A DNA stretch of 64,000 bases from JADKIH01 sp031385005 (lineage in GTDB: Bacteria; Bacteroidota; Bacteroidia; AKYH767-A; 2013-40CM-41-45), in the NCBI GenBank assembly GCA_031385005.1, contig JANNBB010000029.1, positions 1 through 64,000 on the forward strand, in the 5' to 3' direction. Below, one piece after another: positions 25,906-33,131 of this stretch. Positions within the stretch are counted from its first letter, which is position 1; the number at the start of each line of letters is the position of its first letter. The translations under genes and the position numbers were made by a program. A model generated the notes under the pieces. The model did no database searches, had not been told where the DNA came from, and saw only the letters and a program-made list of their open reading frames with translations.

Positions 25906-26724
25906 ATGATAGACCAATTGAAAGTCGACAAACCAAAAAGGAGAAGTGACCTAAGGACGTTTTTAGGCAAAGAATTCTTTATTGTGAAGCGACAAATTAA
26001 TTGGCTGTTTGGCGACAACAATTTTGCAAAAGTTGACGATAAAATCAAATACGACAACTCTTTAATAAAACACAAGTCCTTTTTGTTGCGACCCTTGAAA
26101 GATGTTGAAATGTATTTACAACATAACAAAGTTACAAATCTTAAAATAGCCATTAGCCATTTGGACAAAGTTGTAGTAAAGCCCGGACAGACATTTTCAA
26201 TTTGGCGACTCGTAGGCAGACCAACAAAATCAAAAGGCTATCTTGACGGTATGACATTACATAATGGTAAAATCTCCAGAGACATAGGTGGTGGACTTTG
26301 CCAATTAGGAAATTTACTTTATTGGATGGCACTTCATACTCCGATGACAATTAAAGAGCGCTGGCGACACGGTTATGACGTGTTTCCCGACATCAACAGG
26401 ACAATTCCTTTTGCTTGTGGTGCGACCTTATCTTATAACTACATCGACCTACAATTAGAAAATAATACAGACAAATATTTTCAAATTAATTTGTGGCTTG
26501 ACAACGAATATTTGAACGGCGAAATTACTTGCAACACAGACCTAAAAACAAAATATGACATTTACGAAACAGACCATTTGTTTAAGCATCAATGGTGGGG
26601 CGGCTACACAAGACACAACAAAATTTGGAAAAAAACTACTGCACTTGTTGACAACAAAATAACAGAAGAACTTGTGACAGAAAATAACGCAATAATGATG
26701 TATAGCCCACTGCTTAACAAATGA
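25906..26724 (+). CDS. VanW-family protein
   Basis: The 272-residue protein contains the VanW core: VVKPGQTFSIWRLVGRPTKS, followed by DIGGGLCQLGNLLYWMAL, and then a beta-rich segment (GYDVFPDINRTIPFACGATLSYNYIDL). VanW occurs as an accessory protein in some vancomycin-resistance clusters and in many other genomes; its biochemical role is unknown. No other van gene is near, so resistance should not be inferred. I start at the ATG at 25906. The longer frame from 25729 only reads through the palindromic element. It lies inside the cassette-like region, bounded by elements A and B. Confidence 0.75.
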   Translation: MIDQLKVDKPKRRSDLRTFLGKEFFIVKRQINWLFGDNNFAKVDDKIKYDNSLIKHKSFLLRPLKDVEMYLQHNKVTNLKIAISHLDKVVVKPGQTFSIWRLVGRPTKSKGYLDGMTLHNGKISRDIGGGLCQLGNLLYWMALHTPMTIKERWRHGYDVFPDINRTIPFACGATLSYNYIDLQLENNTDKYFQINLWLDNEYLNGEITCNTDLKTKYDIYETDHLFKHQWWGGYTRHNKIWKKTTALVDNKITEELVTENNAIMMYSPLLNK

Positions 26725-26747
26725 CAAAAGCTACTGGTAACAACAAA

Positions 26748-26813
26748 TTTGCCATAGGCCGGGTTTTGTTCTCCGCATCAGCATTTGTGTTGAAAAGCCC
26801 GCCCATCGAAAAT
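26748..26813. repeat. Palindromic cassette-junction element B
   Basis: A left arm (26748-26767, ending GGCCGGGTTTT) and a right arm (26793-26813, starting AAAAGCCCGCCC) pair at about 15 of 20 positions. The centre TTCTCCGCATCAGCATTTGT at 26769-26788 closely matches the centre of element A near 25838 and that of element D near 28704. It lies between the VanW gene and the nuclease-like gene. Confidence 0.5.
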
Positions 26814-26849
26814 CTGCGAAACGTTCTTCTGCAACTTATCGACAATTAA

Positions 26850-27338
26850 ATGACAAAGGACTTAGCAAATAAAAAAGAAGCATCAAGAAAAAAATCACTT
26901 GGTGAATTAGGGGAGTTATTTGCCTTAAAATCTCTTGTTGACAAAAAGTTTGATAAAATAAGGAACCTGAATGATGATAAGCTGAATGAAACATTCGCTG
27001 ACATATCTTGTGAAAAAGATGATGTAAAATATATTTTTAGTGTAAAGGCTAGAAATAAATTTCAAAAAAATGGCAAACTGAATACATGATATAATCTCGG
27101 GAAAGACGTTTATGAAAAAGCTTTGGCTTCCGAGAAGAAATATAAAGCGAAGGCTTGCTGGTTAGCTATTCAATTTGACCACAACTCATTTTCCATATAT
27201 TTTGGACAACTAAATGAATTAAATGGTAGTAAGGCAATACCGGTCGACAAATGTGAAAAAGGAATTATCGGTGAGACGTGGGTGCACAACAAGCGCCATT
27301 ATTTCGACTTTGATTATTATACCAATAGAGGGAAATAA
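26850..27338 (+). pseudogene. Nuclease-like gene interrupted by a single in-frame TGA
   Basis: The frame runs 79 codons from ATG at 26850 to a TGA at 27087-27089, then continues in the same frame for 83 more codons to a stop at 27338. The whole would be a 162-residue protein. The first half has SLGELGELFALKSLVDKKFD and then FADISCEKDDVKYIFSVKAR, which resembles the D...(E/Q/S)xK centre of PD-(D/E)xK nuclease-like proteins. The second half has KACWLAIQFDHNSFSIYFGQ. CGA to TGA is a one-base change, so a recent nonsense mutation is the simplest reading. The HNH gene begins three bases downstream, so both may form one unit. Confidence 0.55.
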
Positions 27339-27341
27339 TAA

Positions 27342-27653
27342 ATGGCAAATCGCTGGGGCATACCGAAAAATGTTGAAGAACTGGTTAAGAAAAGAGACAC
27401 AAACTGTGTTTACTGCGGAATTTTATTTTCTAATTCCGTCGTTACTCACAAGACGAGGCCGACTTGGGAACACATTATTAACGACATTAGAATTAACGGA
27501 GCTAACAACATTGCGATTTGCTGTGGATCATGCAATGCGAGTAAAGGAACAAAATTGTTGAGTGACTGGTTAAATGGCAAATATTGCGCGACAAAAGGAA
27601 TTACAAAAGACAATGTTGCGAAAGTAGTTAAAGAATATCTAAACAGACAATAA
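27342..27653 (+). CDS. HNH endonuclease-like protein
   Basis: The 103-residue protein has an HNH layout: CVYCG (C22, C25), WEHIIND (H44, N47) and ICCGSCNASKGTK (C61, C64, N65, K68). The two CxxC pairs would hold a structural zinc, and H44 with N65 is the likely catalytic pair. Proteins this short are often parts of restriction-like or mobile systems. It follows the interrupted nuclease-like gene by three bases on the same strand. That suggests a two-gene nuclease cassette, with element B before and element C five bases after. Confidence 0.75.
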   Translation: MANRWGIPKNVEELVKKRDTNCVYCGILFSNSVVTHKTRPTWEHIINDIRINGANNIAICCGSCNASKGTKLLSDWLNGKYCATKGITKDNVAKVVKEYLNRQ

Positions 27654-27657
27654 ATCC

Positions 27658-27786
27658 GACCGCATAACACGGGTTTTGTGTTGGTGTGCGGTCAGTGCGA
27701 ATAGAAACATTTGGGTAATTAATAAACTTTGGTGCTGGAAGACAATTTCCGGTTTCAAAAGCCAACCACCGCAAAGCCCGAAACCG
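27658..27786. repeat. Palindromic cassette-junction element C
   Basis: A left arm at 27670-27689 (CGGGTTTTGTGTTGG...) and a right arm at 27761-27780 (...CGCAAAGCCCG) pair at 15 of 20 positions, spanning 111 bp, as in element A. The left edge reads GCATAACACGGGTTT, matching GCTAACACGGGTTT of element A. The right edge reads AAGCCCGAAACCGTAA, matching AAGCCCGAAAACGCTAA. An additional perfect 7-bp stem GACCGCA/TGCGGTC is at 27658-27664 and 27687-27693. It lies between the HNH gene and the Fic gene. Confidence 0.6.
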
Positions 27787-27886
27787 TAATGCCTCATGCT
27801 TGGTCGACAGTTCAACTCCGAACATTTCTGCATAAAACGAACTGACAAAACCAATAATTTCCAACACCTTTCCGTATCTTTGAAAC

Positions 27887-28668
27887 ATGGCTTTGGGACT
27901 GAAAATTTTAAATCAAGATTACTTCAACGACTACAAAACGCAACCGAAAGTTGATGTTGAATCTGAATTTGCGACATTGGATAAACAACCGCAAAGCTTG
28001 GAAGATTTTAAATTCTATCTTGCTAATTCTGCCGTTCACTCATCCAACATTGAAGGCAACACGGTAAGTTTTGACACCTACTTAAAATCAAGCGAATTCA
28101 ATCTTCACCTCAAGACAAAGGAAATTAAGGAGATTGAAGACCTGATTGCTGCTTACCAATTTGCGAGAGAAAATGAGTTGACACTTGACAACGCTTTGAA
28201 AGCTCACGAAATTTTGACGCCGTCCTTTCTTATAAAAAAAGAACGAGGCAAAATCAGAAAAGTAAAGTGGGTGTAAGAAGTGAAGGGCGATTAATTTATT
28301 TAGCGACGGAACCGGAATTTATTAAACAGGAATTGGAAAAACTTTTCGCAGACATTTCCATTTTGCGAAAATCTAAATTAACAACAGCCGAAATTTTTTA
28401 TTATGCTGCCTTCATTCATTTAGTGTTTGTAAACATCCCCCCATTTGTTGACGGCAACGGTAGAGCAACACGACTAATTGAGAAGTGGTTTTTAGCAAAG
28501 ATGCTTGGCAACAACGCTTGGTGCATCACTTCAGAAAAAAACTACCGGGACAACAGGCCGACATACTACAAGAACTTGCAAATCGGCGTGAACTATTATG
28601 AAGTGAAATACGAAAAGAGTGTACCGTTTTTATTAATGCTTCCTAACTCTTTAATAAACGCTGTATGA
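27887..28668 (+). pseudogene. Fic-family protein, frameshifted and with altered active site
   Basis: The N-terminal part (27887-28276) holds the Fic inhibitory-helix motif HSSNIEGN (S52, E56, G57) and runs to ERGKIRKVKWV before a stop. The Fic core continues in another frame from about 28267 (VGVRSEGRLIYLATEPEFIK...) to 28668. The natural join would be ...RKVK-VGVRSEG..., so one base was gained or two lost near 28265-28272. In the second part the catalytic motif HPFxDGNGRxxR reads PPFVDGNGRATR: the catalytic His is replaced by Pro. Fic proteins attach AMP to target proteins; this copy should be inactive on two counts. A TATCTTTG box is at 27875-27882. Confidence 0.75.
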
Positions 28669-28692
28669 TGATTCTCAGAAACCTTCATGAAA

Positions 28693-28833
28693 GGCGGAAG
28701 TTCTGTTCTCCGAATAACGTTTAGTGGTTCTAAACCCCGCCATCGCACCCGCCCTAACCGTTGAGTGCTATTTTAGCACAGCAAACCATTAACAAGCAAC
28801 ACAATTAACATTTACAAAAAGCGTTAGGACTTA
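28693..28833. repeat. Palindromic cassette-junction element D
   Basis: GGCGG at 28693-28697 and CCGCC at 28737-28741 frame a centre with TTCTCCGAATAACGTTTAGT (28704-28723), related to the centres of elements A and B. Beyond it, GCCCTAACCGTTGAG near 28751-28765, a small perfect stem GTGCTA/TAGCAC, and GCGTTAGGAC at 28821-28830 give an attC-like arrangement of opposing CTAAC/GTTAG ends. The next gene starts at 28834, four bases later. Confidence 0.45.
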
Positions 28834-30135
28834 ATGGCAAAATTGAATTTTCTAAAAATATACATACTGACATTGCTGGCCGTTTTGTTTGTTGAAACAG
28901 CTTTTCCTTGCAGTATGTATAAAGTAACTGTCGGCGGAAAAACAATGGTTGGCAACAATGAAGACAGTTGGGGGCGAGATTCAAGAATATGGTTTGAGCA
29001 AGGAACAACCGGAAAATTTGGAGTTGTGTGTGTAGGTTATGCGCGCAAACAACCACGCCCCGACGGAGCAATGAACGAATTTGGGCTTGCATTTGATGCC
29101 TTTACAATGCCCAGAAAGGCCAATGTGCCGGAAAAAGACCCGAACAAAAATGATTTTGCTTACGGTCTTTTAAAAACAATAATGCAAGAATGTAAAAATG
29201 TTGACGACGTTCATGCTTTTCTTAAAAAACTTAATTTACATATTCTAAATGGTAGTCCTATTTTTAATGGCGGAATGCTCTTGTTTGTGGATAAAACAGG
29301 AAAATATTTGGTTGTTGAAGCCAACAAAATGACTTTGGGCAATGACGAAAAATTTGCTTTAGCAAATTTTAGTGTTGCTGACATCAAAGACTTAAGCACC
29401 ATAAAAACGGAACGATATTGCAAAGGCGTTAAATTTTTGAACAATAAATTTTTAGACACAAGCCTTTCTTTTTGCACAGCATTGTCAGACACAATGAGTG
29501 TTAGTAGGGCAAAAGTTGGAGATGGTACACTTTACACAAACATCTACGACCTTGAAGACGGACTAATCCATCTTTACTTTTTTCACGATTTTAACAAGCG
29601 TGTAACCTTCAACTTAAAAGAAGAGTTGGCAAAAGGCGACCACGTATACAACTTAACTGATTTGTTTCCGGATAACAAGAATTATCAAAAATTCCTTGTT
29701 TATAGAACCCCGCAAAACAGCACGACTCTTTTAGTTTTCATAATTGTCTGCGGTCTTTTATTCCTTTTTTCTTCCTTGTTTTTCCTGATATCGTTTTTCA
29801 GGGCACCAAATATCAATTACAAATTTTTAAAACTTGGAATGTCTGCATTAAGTATTGCAATGTGTGTATATGCTTTTGTTCTTGTAATGAACGAAGGCAT
29901 CTTTTATTTTCCTTCGCCTTATGATTCCGGTCGTTCTCTCTTTGTTTCGCTAAGTTCTTATTTACCTTTTGTGTTAGCTTTGGCTTTTATACCGTTGCTT
30001 GTTATTAGTGTAAAAATATTTCGCCAAAAAGCCTGGGGTGGCCTTGCTAAATGGTTGCTGGTAATAAATAATTTTGTATACCTCCTGCTAATCGGACTGT
30101 TTACTTATTGGAAACTGTTTGACATATTCAACTAA
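28834..30135 (+). CDS. Ntn-hydrolase (choloylglycine-hydrolase-like) with C-terminal membrane domain
   Basis: The 433-residue protein starts with a signal peptide (1-25). The first mature residue is C26 in ETAFPCSMYKVTVGGKTMVG, followed by NNEDSWG. This is the layout of linear-amide C-N hydrolases, where signal cleavage exposes the N-terminal nucleophile. Downstream are NEFGLAFDAFTMP and GGMLLFVDKTGKYLVVEA strands of the alpha-beta-beta-alpha fold. After about residue 280 there are four to five membrane helices (283-305, 318-335, 355-378, 395-425). A membrane-tethered Ntn-hydrolase of this form is uncommon. It could cut an amide such as an acylated amino acid or a signal lactone; the substrate is unknown. 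Confidence 0.7.
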   Translation: MAKLNFLKIYILTLLAVLFVETAFPCSMYKVTVGGKTMVGNNEDSWGRDSRIWFEQGTTGKFGVVCVGYARKQPRPDGAMNEFGLAFDAFTMPRKANVPEKDPNKNDFAYGLLKTIMQECKNVDDVHAFLKKLNLHILNGSPIFNGGMLLFVDKTGKYLVVEANKMTLGNDEKFALANFSVADIKDLSTIKTERYCKGVKFLNNKFLDTSLSFCTALSDTMSVSRAKVGDGTLYTNIYDLEDGLIHLYFFHDFNKRVTFNLKEELAKGDHVYNLTDLFPDNKNYQKFLVYRTPQNSTTLLVFIIVCGLLFLFSSLFFLISFFRAPNINYKFLKLGMSALSIAMCVYAFVLVMNEGIFYFPSPYDSGRSLFVSLSSYLPFVLALAFIPLLVISVKIFRQKAWGGLAKWLLVINNFVYLLLIGLFTYWKLFDIFN

Positions 30136-30512
30136 CCCAATGAAACGACAAAATGCACCCGCTGAAACGGACACACCCCTGTTGTATTTTTGTTGTTGAT
30201 TTTGATCCACTGTTAATTACTCTTCGTCTTTCAATGCCTCGCTTAAACTTTCAGCGATTAATGAATATTTTTGGGTTCAAACGGCTAGGAGAGTGGATGA
30301 ATAAGCTGTTTTTGTTGGCTTGTCTGGCAAGGCAGCATGAGGGCATAAAAGGGTCAAATATCCTCTTCAATTTTATTGTGGGTCACCGGCCGTAGTGGTA
30401 TGAAAATATTTTTTACTTTTCGTTTTTGCAAGAACAGACGTTGTCGGTAATGGAATCAAACTACACAGCAAAAAACAAACTAACTTCAAACAACAATTAA
30501 AAATACCGAATT
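30136..30512. other. Intergenic region at the right edge of the accessory region
   Basis: No convincing gene is present. The minus strand has a short frame ending SLIAESLSEALKDEE then stop near 30217, which looks like the tail of a lost gene. A 21-bp sequence at 30211-30231 is repeated exactly, in inverted orientation, at 36908-36928. The segment GTGGGTCACCGGCCGTAGTGG near 30378-30398 is GC-rich compared with its surroundings. Confidence 0.4.
30211..30231 (-). repeat. 21-bp exact inverted repeat, copy 1
   Basis: This copy begins TGTTAATTACTCTTCG and is the exact reverse complement of 36908-36928. The match stops at both ends, so it is limited to 21 bases. In both copies the sequence encodes a KDEE-stop end when read in the AAAGACGAAGAGTAA direction. 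Confidence 0.7.
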
Positions 30513-30893
30513 ATGACAGAAGAAAAAAAATCACTTCCAAAATGGATTCTCATCGTCTCCGGACTTATTGCATTAATGGAAATTATGGTAAGCATTTCGT
30601 TGTGCTTTTCACCGCAATCGGTTTTAGAAACTGTTGACCTTGGCGCAAAAGGTGTTTACTACGTCATTTGTATGTGGGCTGCACGACAATTCGCACTAGG
30701 TTTTATTTTTGGTTTTGCCACGTTTAAAAAATCAATTCCCATGCTAACCATTGCTTATATTTTCTTTTTAGTAATGTTTGTCGGCGATCTTCTTATTGGT
30801 ATTTCTCAAAAAGAAAATCCGCTCATTGTTTCTGCTATAGTAATGTGCGTTATTTCATCGGGAATGCTATTTGCATTAAATAAAAGAAAATAA
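30513..30893 (+). CDS. Four-helix membrane protein of unknown function
   Basis: The 126-residue protein has four predicted membrane helices (about 11-30, 45-62, 72-92 and 102-120) and a lysine-rich C-terminus. This is the size and layout of small DoxX/DUF4345-like integral membrane proteins, but no motif allows a firm assignment. It precedes a GNAT gene by 21 bp on the same strand and could be co-transcribed with it. Confidence 0.6.
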   Translation: MTEEKKSLPKWILIVSGLIALMEIMVSISLCFSPQSVLETVDLGAKGVYYVICMWAARQFALGFIFGFATFKKSIPMLTIAYIFFLVMFVGDLLIGISQKENPLIVSAIVMCVISSGMLFALNKRK

Positions 30894-30914
30894 TTTATTC
30901 TTGTTAATCTCAAC

Positions 30915-31397
30915 ATGAATCACATGACATATCATAAAGCTACAATCGACGATATTTCAACATTGGTTGAGAATCGAGTTTTGTTTGGGCTTGAATTATC
31001 CGGCGAACAAAAAGAAGAAACCATTCGCTTAGTTAAAAACCATATGGCCGTCTATTTTTTAAAGGCAATTACCGAAAACACCTGCATATCATTTATTGCA
31101 AAGTGTGATGCTCTTGTTGCCGGAATCGGGTCCATGCACATTCGCGAAATGCCCGGCCATTTCAAAAACCCAACAGGTAGATGGGGGTACATCATGAACA
31201 TGTACACAATCCCCGTTTTCAGAAGAAAAGGTATTTGTAAAAACATTCTGGAATTATTGCTTAATGAAGGAGAAAAGCTTGGCATCACGGCTTTTGAATT
31301 ACACGCTACTAAAGAGGGGGAATTTGTTTACTCGCAAAATGGATTTGAGGTTCACGGAGATCGCACCTATAGAAAATTTATAGGTAATATTAATTAA
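30915..31397 (+). CDS. GNAT-family N-acetyltransferase
   Basis: The 160-residue protein has the GNAT fold. The acetyl-CoA site is in YTIPVFRRKGICKNILELLL (the R/Q-x-x-G-x-G/A region, here RRKGIC), preceded by strand GRWGYIMNMYTIP and followed by the FELHATKEGEFVYSQNGFE motif typical of motif B. The donor is acetyl-CoA; the acceptor is unknown. A LOG-family gene follows after 36 bp. Confidence 0.8.
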   Translation: MNHMTYHKATIDDISTLVENRVLFGLELSGEQKEETIRLVKNHMAVYFLKAITENTCISFIAKCDALVAGIGSMHIREMPGHFKNPTGRWGYIMNMYTIPVFRRKGICKNILELLLNEGEKLGITAFELHATKEGEFVYSQNGFEVHGDRTYRKFIGNIN

Positions 31398-31433
31398 CAG
31401 CATTTTTGATACATTTAAGAATTTAGAAATAAC

Positions 31434-32015
31434 ATGAAAAGAGTTGTAGTGTATTGTGGATCAAGCCCGGGTACTGATGATGTTTATAAATCACAGGCCA
31501 CTTTGCTTGGTCGCGAATTGGCCAAGCTTAAGATCGAATTGGTTTATGGAGGGGCAAAGGTTGGACTCATGGGCTTCATTGCAGATGCCGTCTTAAGCGA
31601 GGGCGGAAAAGTAATTGGTGTGCTGCCCGGCTTCCTCGGATCAAAAGAAATTGCTCATGAAAAATTAACAGAATTAATCCTTGTTGAAACCATGCACGAA
31701 AGGAAAACCATAATGAATGAGCTTTGTGACGGAGTAATTGCTTTGCCCGGAGGTTTTGGTACATTAGAAGAGCTTTTTGAAATGCTTACGTGGGCTCAGC
31801 TCGGGCTTCATAAAAAACCAATTGCTCTTTTAAACGTCAATGGTTTTTATGACTCGCTCATTAACCTGGTTAATGTCATGGTCGAAAAGGGTTTTTTAAA
31901 AGATGTAAATCAACAAATGCTTTTAGTGAGCGATAATATAGGCGGCCTTCTTGAAAAAATGCAAAACTATGTTGCGCCCACTGTTGGAAAATGGATTAGC
32001 GAGGAGACTCTTTAA
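31434..32015 (+). CDS. LOG-family (TIGR00730) Rossmann-fold protein
   Basis: The 193-residue protein is a LOG-family nucleotide 5'-monophosphate phosphoribohydrolase. It has VVYCGSSPGTDDVY at the start, LVYGGAKVGLMGFIADAVL (about residues 38-57), the MHERKTIMNEL segment, and the signature LPGGFGTLEELFEMLTWAQLG (about residues 103-123). Family enzymes free the base from cytokinin- or AMP-like nucleotides; the bacterial function is often nucleotide turnover. It ends one base before the next gene, a secreted protein. Confidence 0.88.
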   Translation: MKRVVVYCGSSPGTDDVYKSQATLLGRELAKLKIELVYGGAKVGLMGFIADAVLSEGGKVIGVLPGFLGSKEIAHEKLTELILVETMHERKTIMNELCDGVIALPGGFGTLEELFEMLTWAQLGLHKKPIALLNVNGFYDSLINLVNVMVEKGFLKDVNQQMLLVSDNIGGLLEKMQNYVAPTVGKWISEETL

Positions 32016-32016
32016 A

Positions 32017-32535
32017 ATGAAATTAATCCTCCACTTGTTTCTTATATTGCTATTTTCTCTTTTATTTTGCGGGGCCGCTGCTGCGCAGAAAATACCAAAA
32101 GAGTTTTGGTTTACCTTTAGGTTTGGTTTTCATGCTAAAGATGCAACTTTGTTCGACTCTAAAAAGAAGAAGTTAATCGTTCAGGGATTAGACACCGTTA
32201 TGACCTTTAAATTAAAACTAACAAACAGGGAAAAACAAACGATTTATAATGAGCTTCAGAAAATAAATTTTATCGAATATCCGGAAAAATATATATATCA
32301 ACACGCTGATACTTCAAAGGCTTATATTAATAGCCCTTGCCGGCACTACTTTTTAACTGTAAACCTGAATAACAAACTAAAAAATGTGGAGTGGGACAAT
32401 TGCATTCAATCTTCAGAAAAAGACGAAAGGCATGCTGCTCTAATAACTCTCGGGAAAGTTATCGAGAAAATAATTTGGGCCGGAAATCCTTTGAAAGATT
32501 ATCACCCATCCCGAGTATTAATTGATCCAAATTAA
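32017..32535 (+). CDS. Hypothetical secreted protein
   Basis: The 172-residue protein has a signal peptide (1-24, ending AAAAQ). I choose the ATG at 32017, one base after the LOG-gene stop, because it puts the signal peptide at the N-terminus. The mature part has alternating strands and a cysteine pair (SPCRHYF and WDNCIQSS). The segment ELQKINFIEYPEKY recalls small DUFs in Bacteroidota that measure nothing known. Function is unassigned. It is probably co-transcribed with the GNAT gene 9 bp downstream. Confidence 0.6.
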   Translation: MKLILHLFLILLFSLLFCGAAAAQKIPKEFWFTFRFGFHAKDATLFDSKKKKLIVQGLDTVMTFKLKLTNREKQTIYNELQKINFIEYPEKYIYQHADTSKAYINSPCRHYFLTVNLNNKLKNVEWDNCIQSSEKDERHAALITLGKVIEKIIWAGNPLKDYHPSRVLIDPN

Positions 32536-32544
32536 AAAGTAGTA

Positions 32545-33069
32545 ATGATAAGCATAGAGATTAAAAAAATTTCGAAAAACGATATCGTCCAATTACAAAA
32601 CGTTGGGCGACAAACTTTTTACGAAACATTTTCTGAGGGTAACACCGAAGAAAACATGAAAAATTATTTACGTGAAGGGTTTTCAGTTGAAAAGCTAACA
32701 ACAGAACTTGATGATAAGAATTCCGAGTTCTACTTTTCAATACTTAATAATAAAGCAATCGGTTACTTGAAAATAAATTTCGGAAAATCCCAAACAGAAT
32801 TACAGGACCAAAACGCAGTTGAAATTGAACGAATTTATGTTTTAAAGGAGTTTTACGGAAAGGGCGTGGGACAAATTCTCTACGACAAGGCCATTCAAAT
32901 TGCAAAACAAAAAATGGCCGATTATGTCTGGCTGGGTGTCTGGGAAAAAAATTCGCGAGCAATTAGTTTTTATAAGAAAAACGGTTTCGTTGAATTTGAT
33001 AAACACATTTTCAAGCTTGGCGACGATGAACAAACAGACATTATGATGAAGCTAAAGTTAGAAAAATAA
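32545..33069 (+). CDS. GNAT-family N-acetyltransferase
   Basis: The 174-residue protein shows a classical GNAT core: VEIERIYVLKEFYGKGVGQI (acetyl-CoA pyrophosphate loop, G-K-G-V-G), followed by YDKAIQIAKQKMADYVWLGV and WEKNSRAISFYKKNGFVEFD (motif B). This subgroup resembles the diamine/ribosomal-type acetyltransferases, but the acceptor cannot be named. It ends the short plus-strand run 30513-33069. Confidence 0.85.
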   Translation: MISIEIKKISKNDIVQLQNVGRQTFYETFSEGNTEENMKNYLREGFSVEKLTTELDDKNSEFYFSILNNKAIGYLKINFGKSQTELQDQNAVEIERIYVLKEFYGKGVGQILYDKAIQIAKQKMADYVWLGVWEKNSRAISFYKKNGFVEFDKHIFKLGDDEQTDIMMKLKLEK

Positions 33070-33131
33070 GTGGGTCGGGCCATTGTTGTTTAAAAACCCG
33101 CAAGTCCCACGAAGTTGCTTTTAGAAAAAAA

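Noticed and set aside
27087..27089. TGA decoded as an amino acid (recoding)
   Set aside because: No other gene here needs UGA read-through, and a CGA to TGA change explains the stop; a nonsense mutation is simpler.
28260..28276. Programmed frameshift in the Fic gene
   Set aside because: No slippery heptamer plus pseudoknot was seen, and the catalytic His is also lost, which fits decay better than regulation.
30153..30395. 80-residue open frame between the Ntn-hydrolase and the four-helix protein
   Set aside because: No signal, domain or promoter; composition and position suggest chance.
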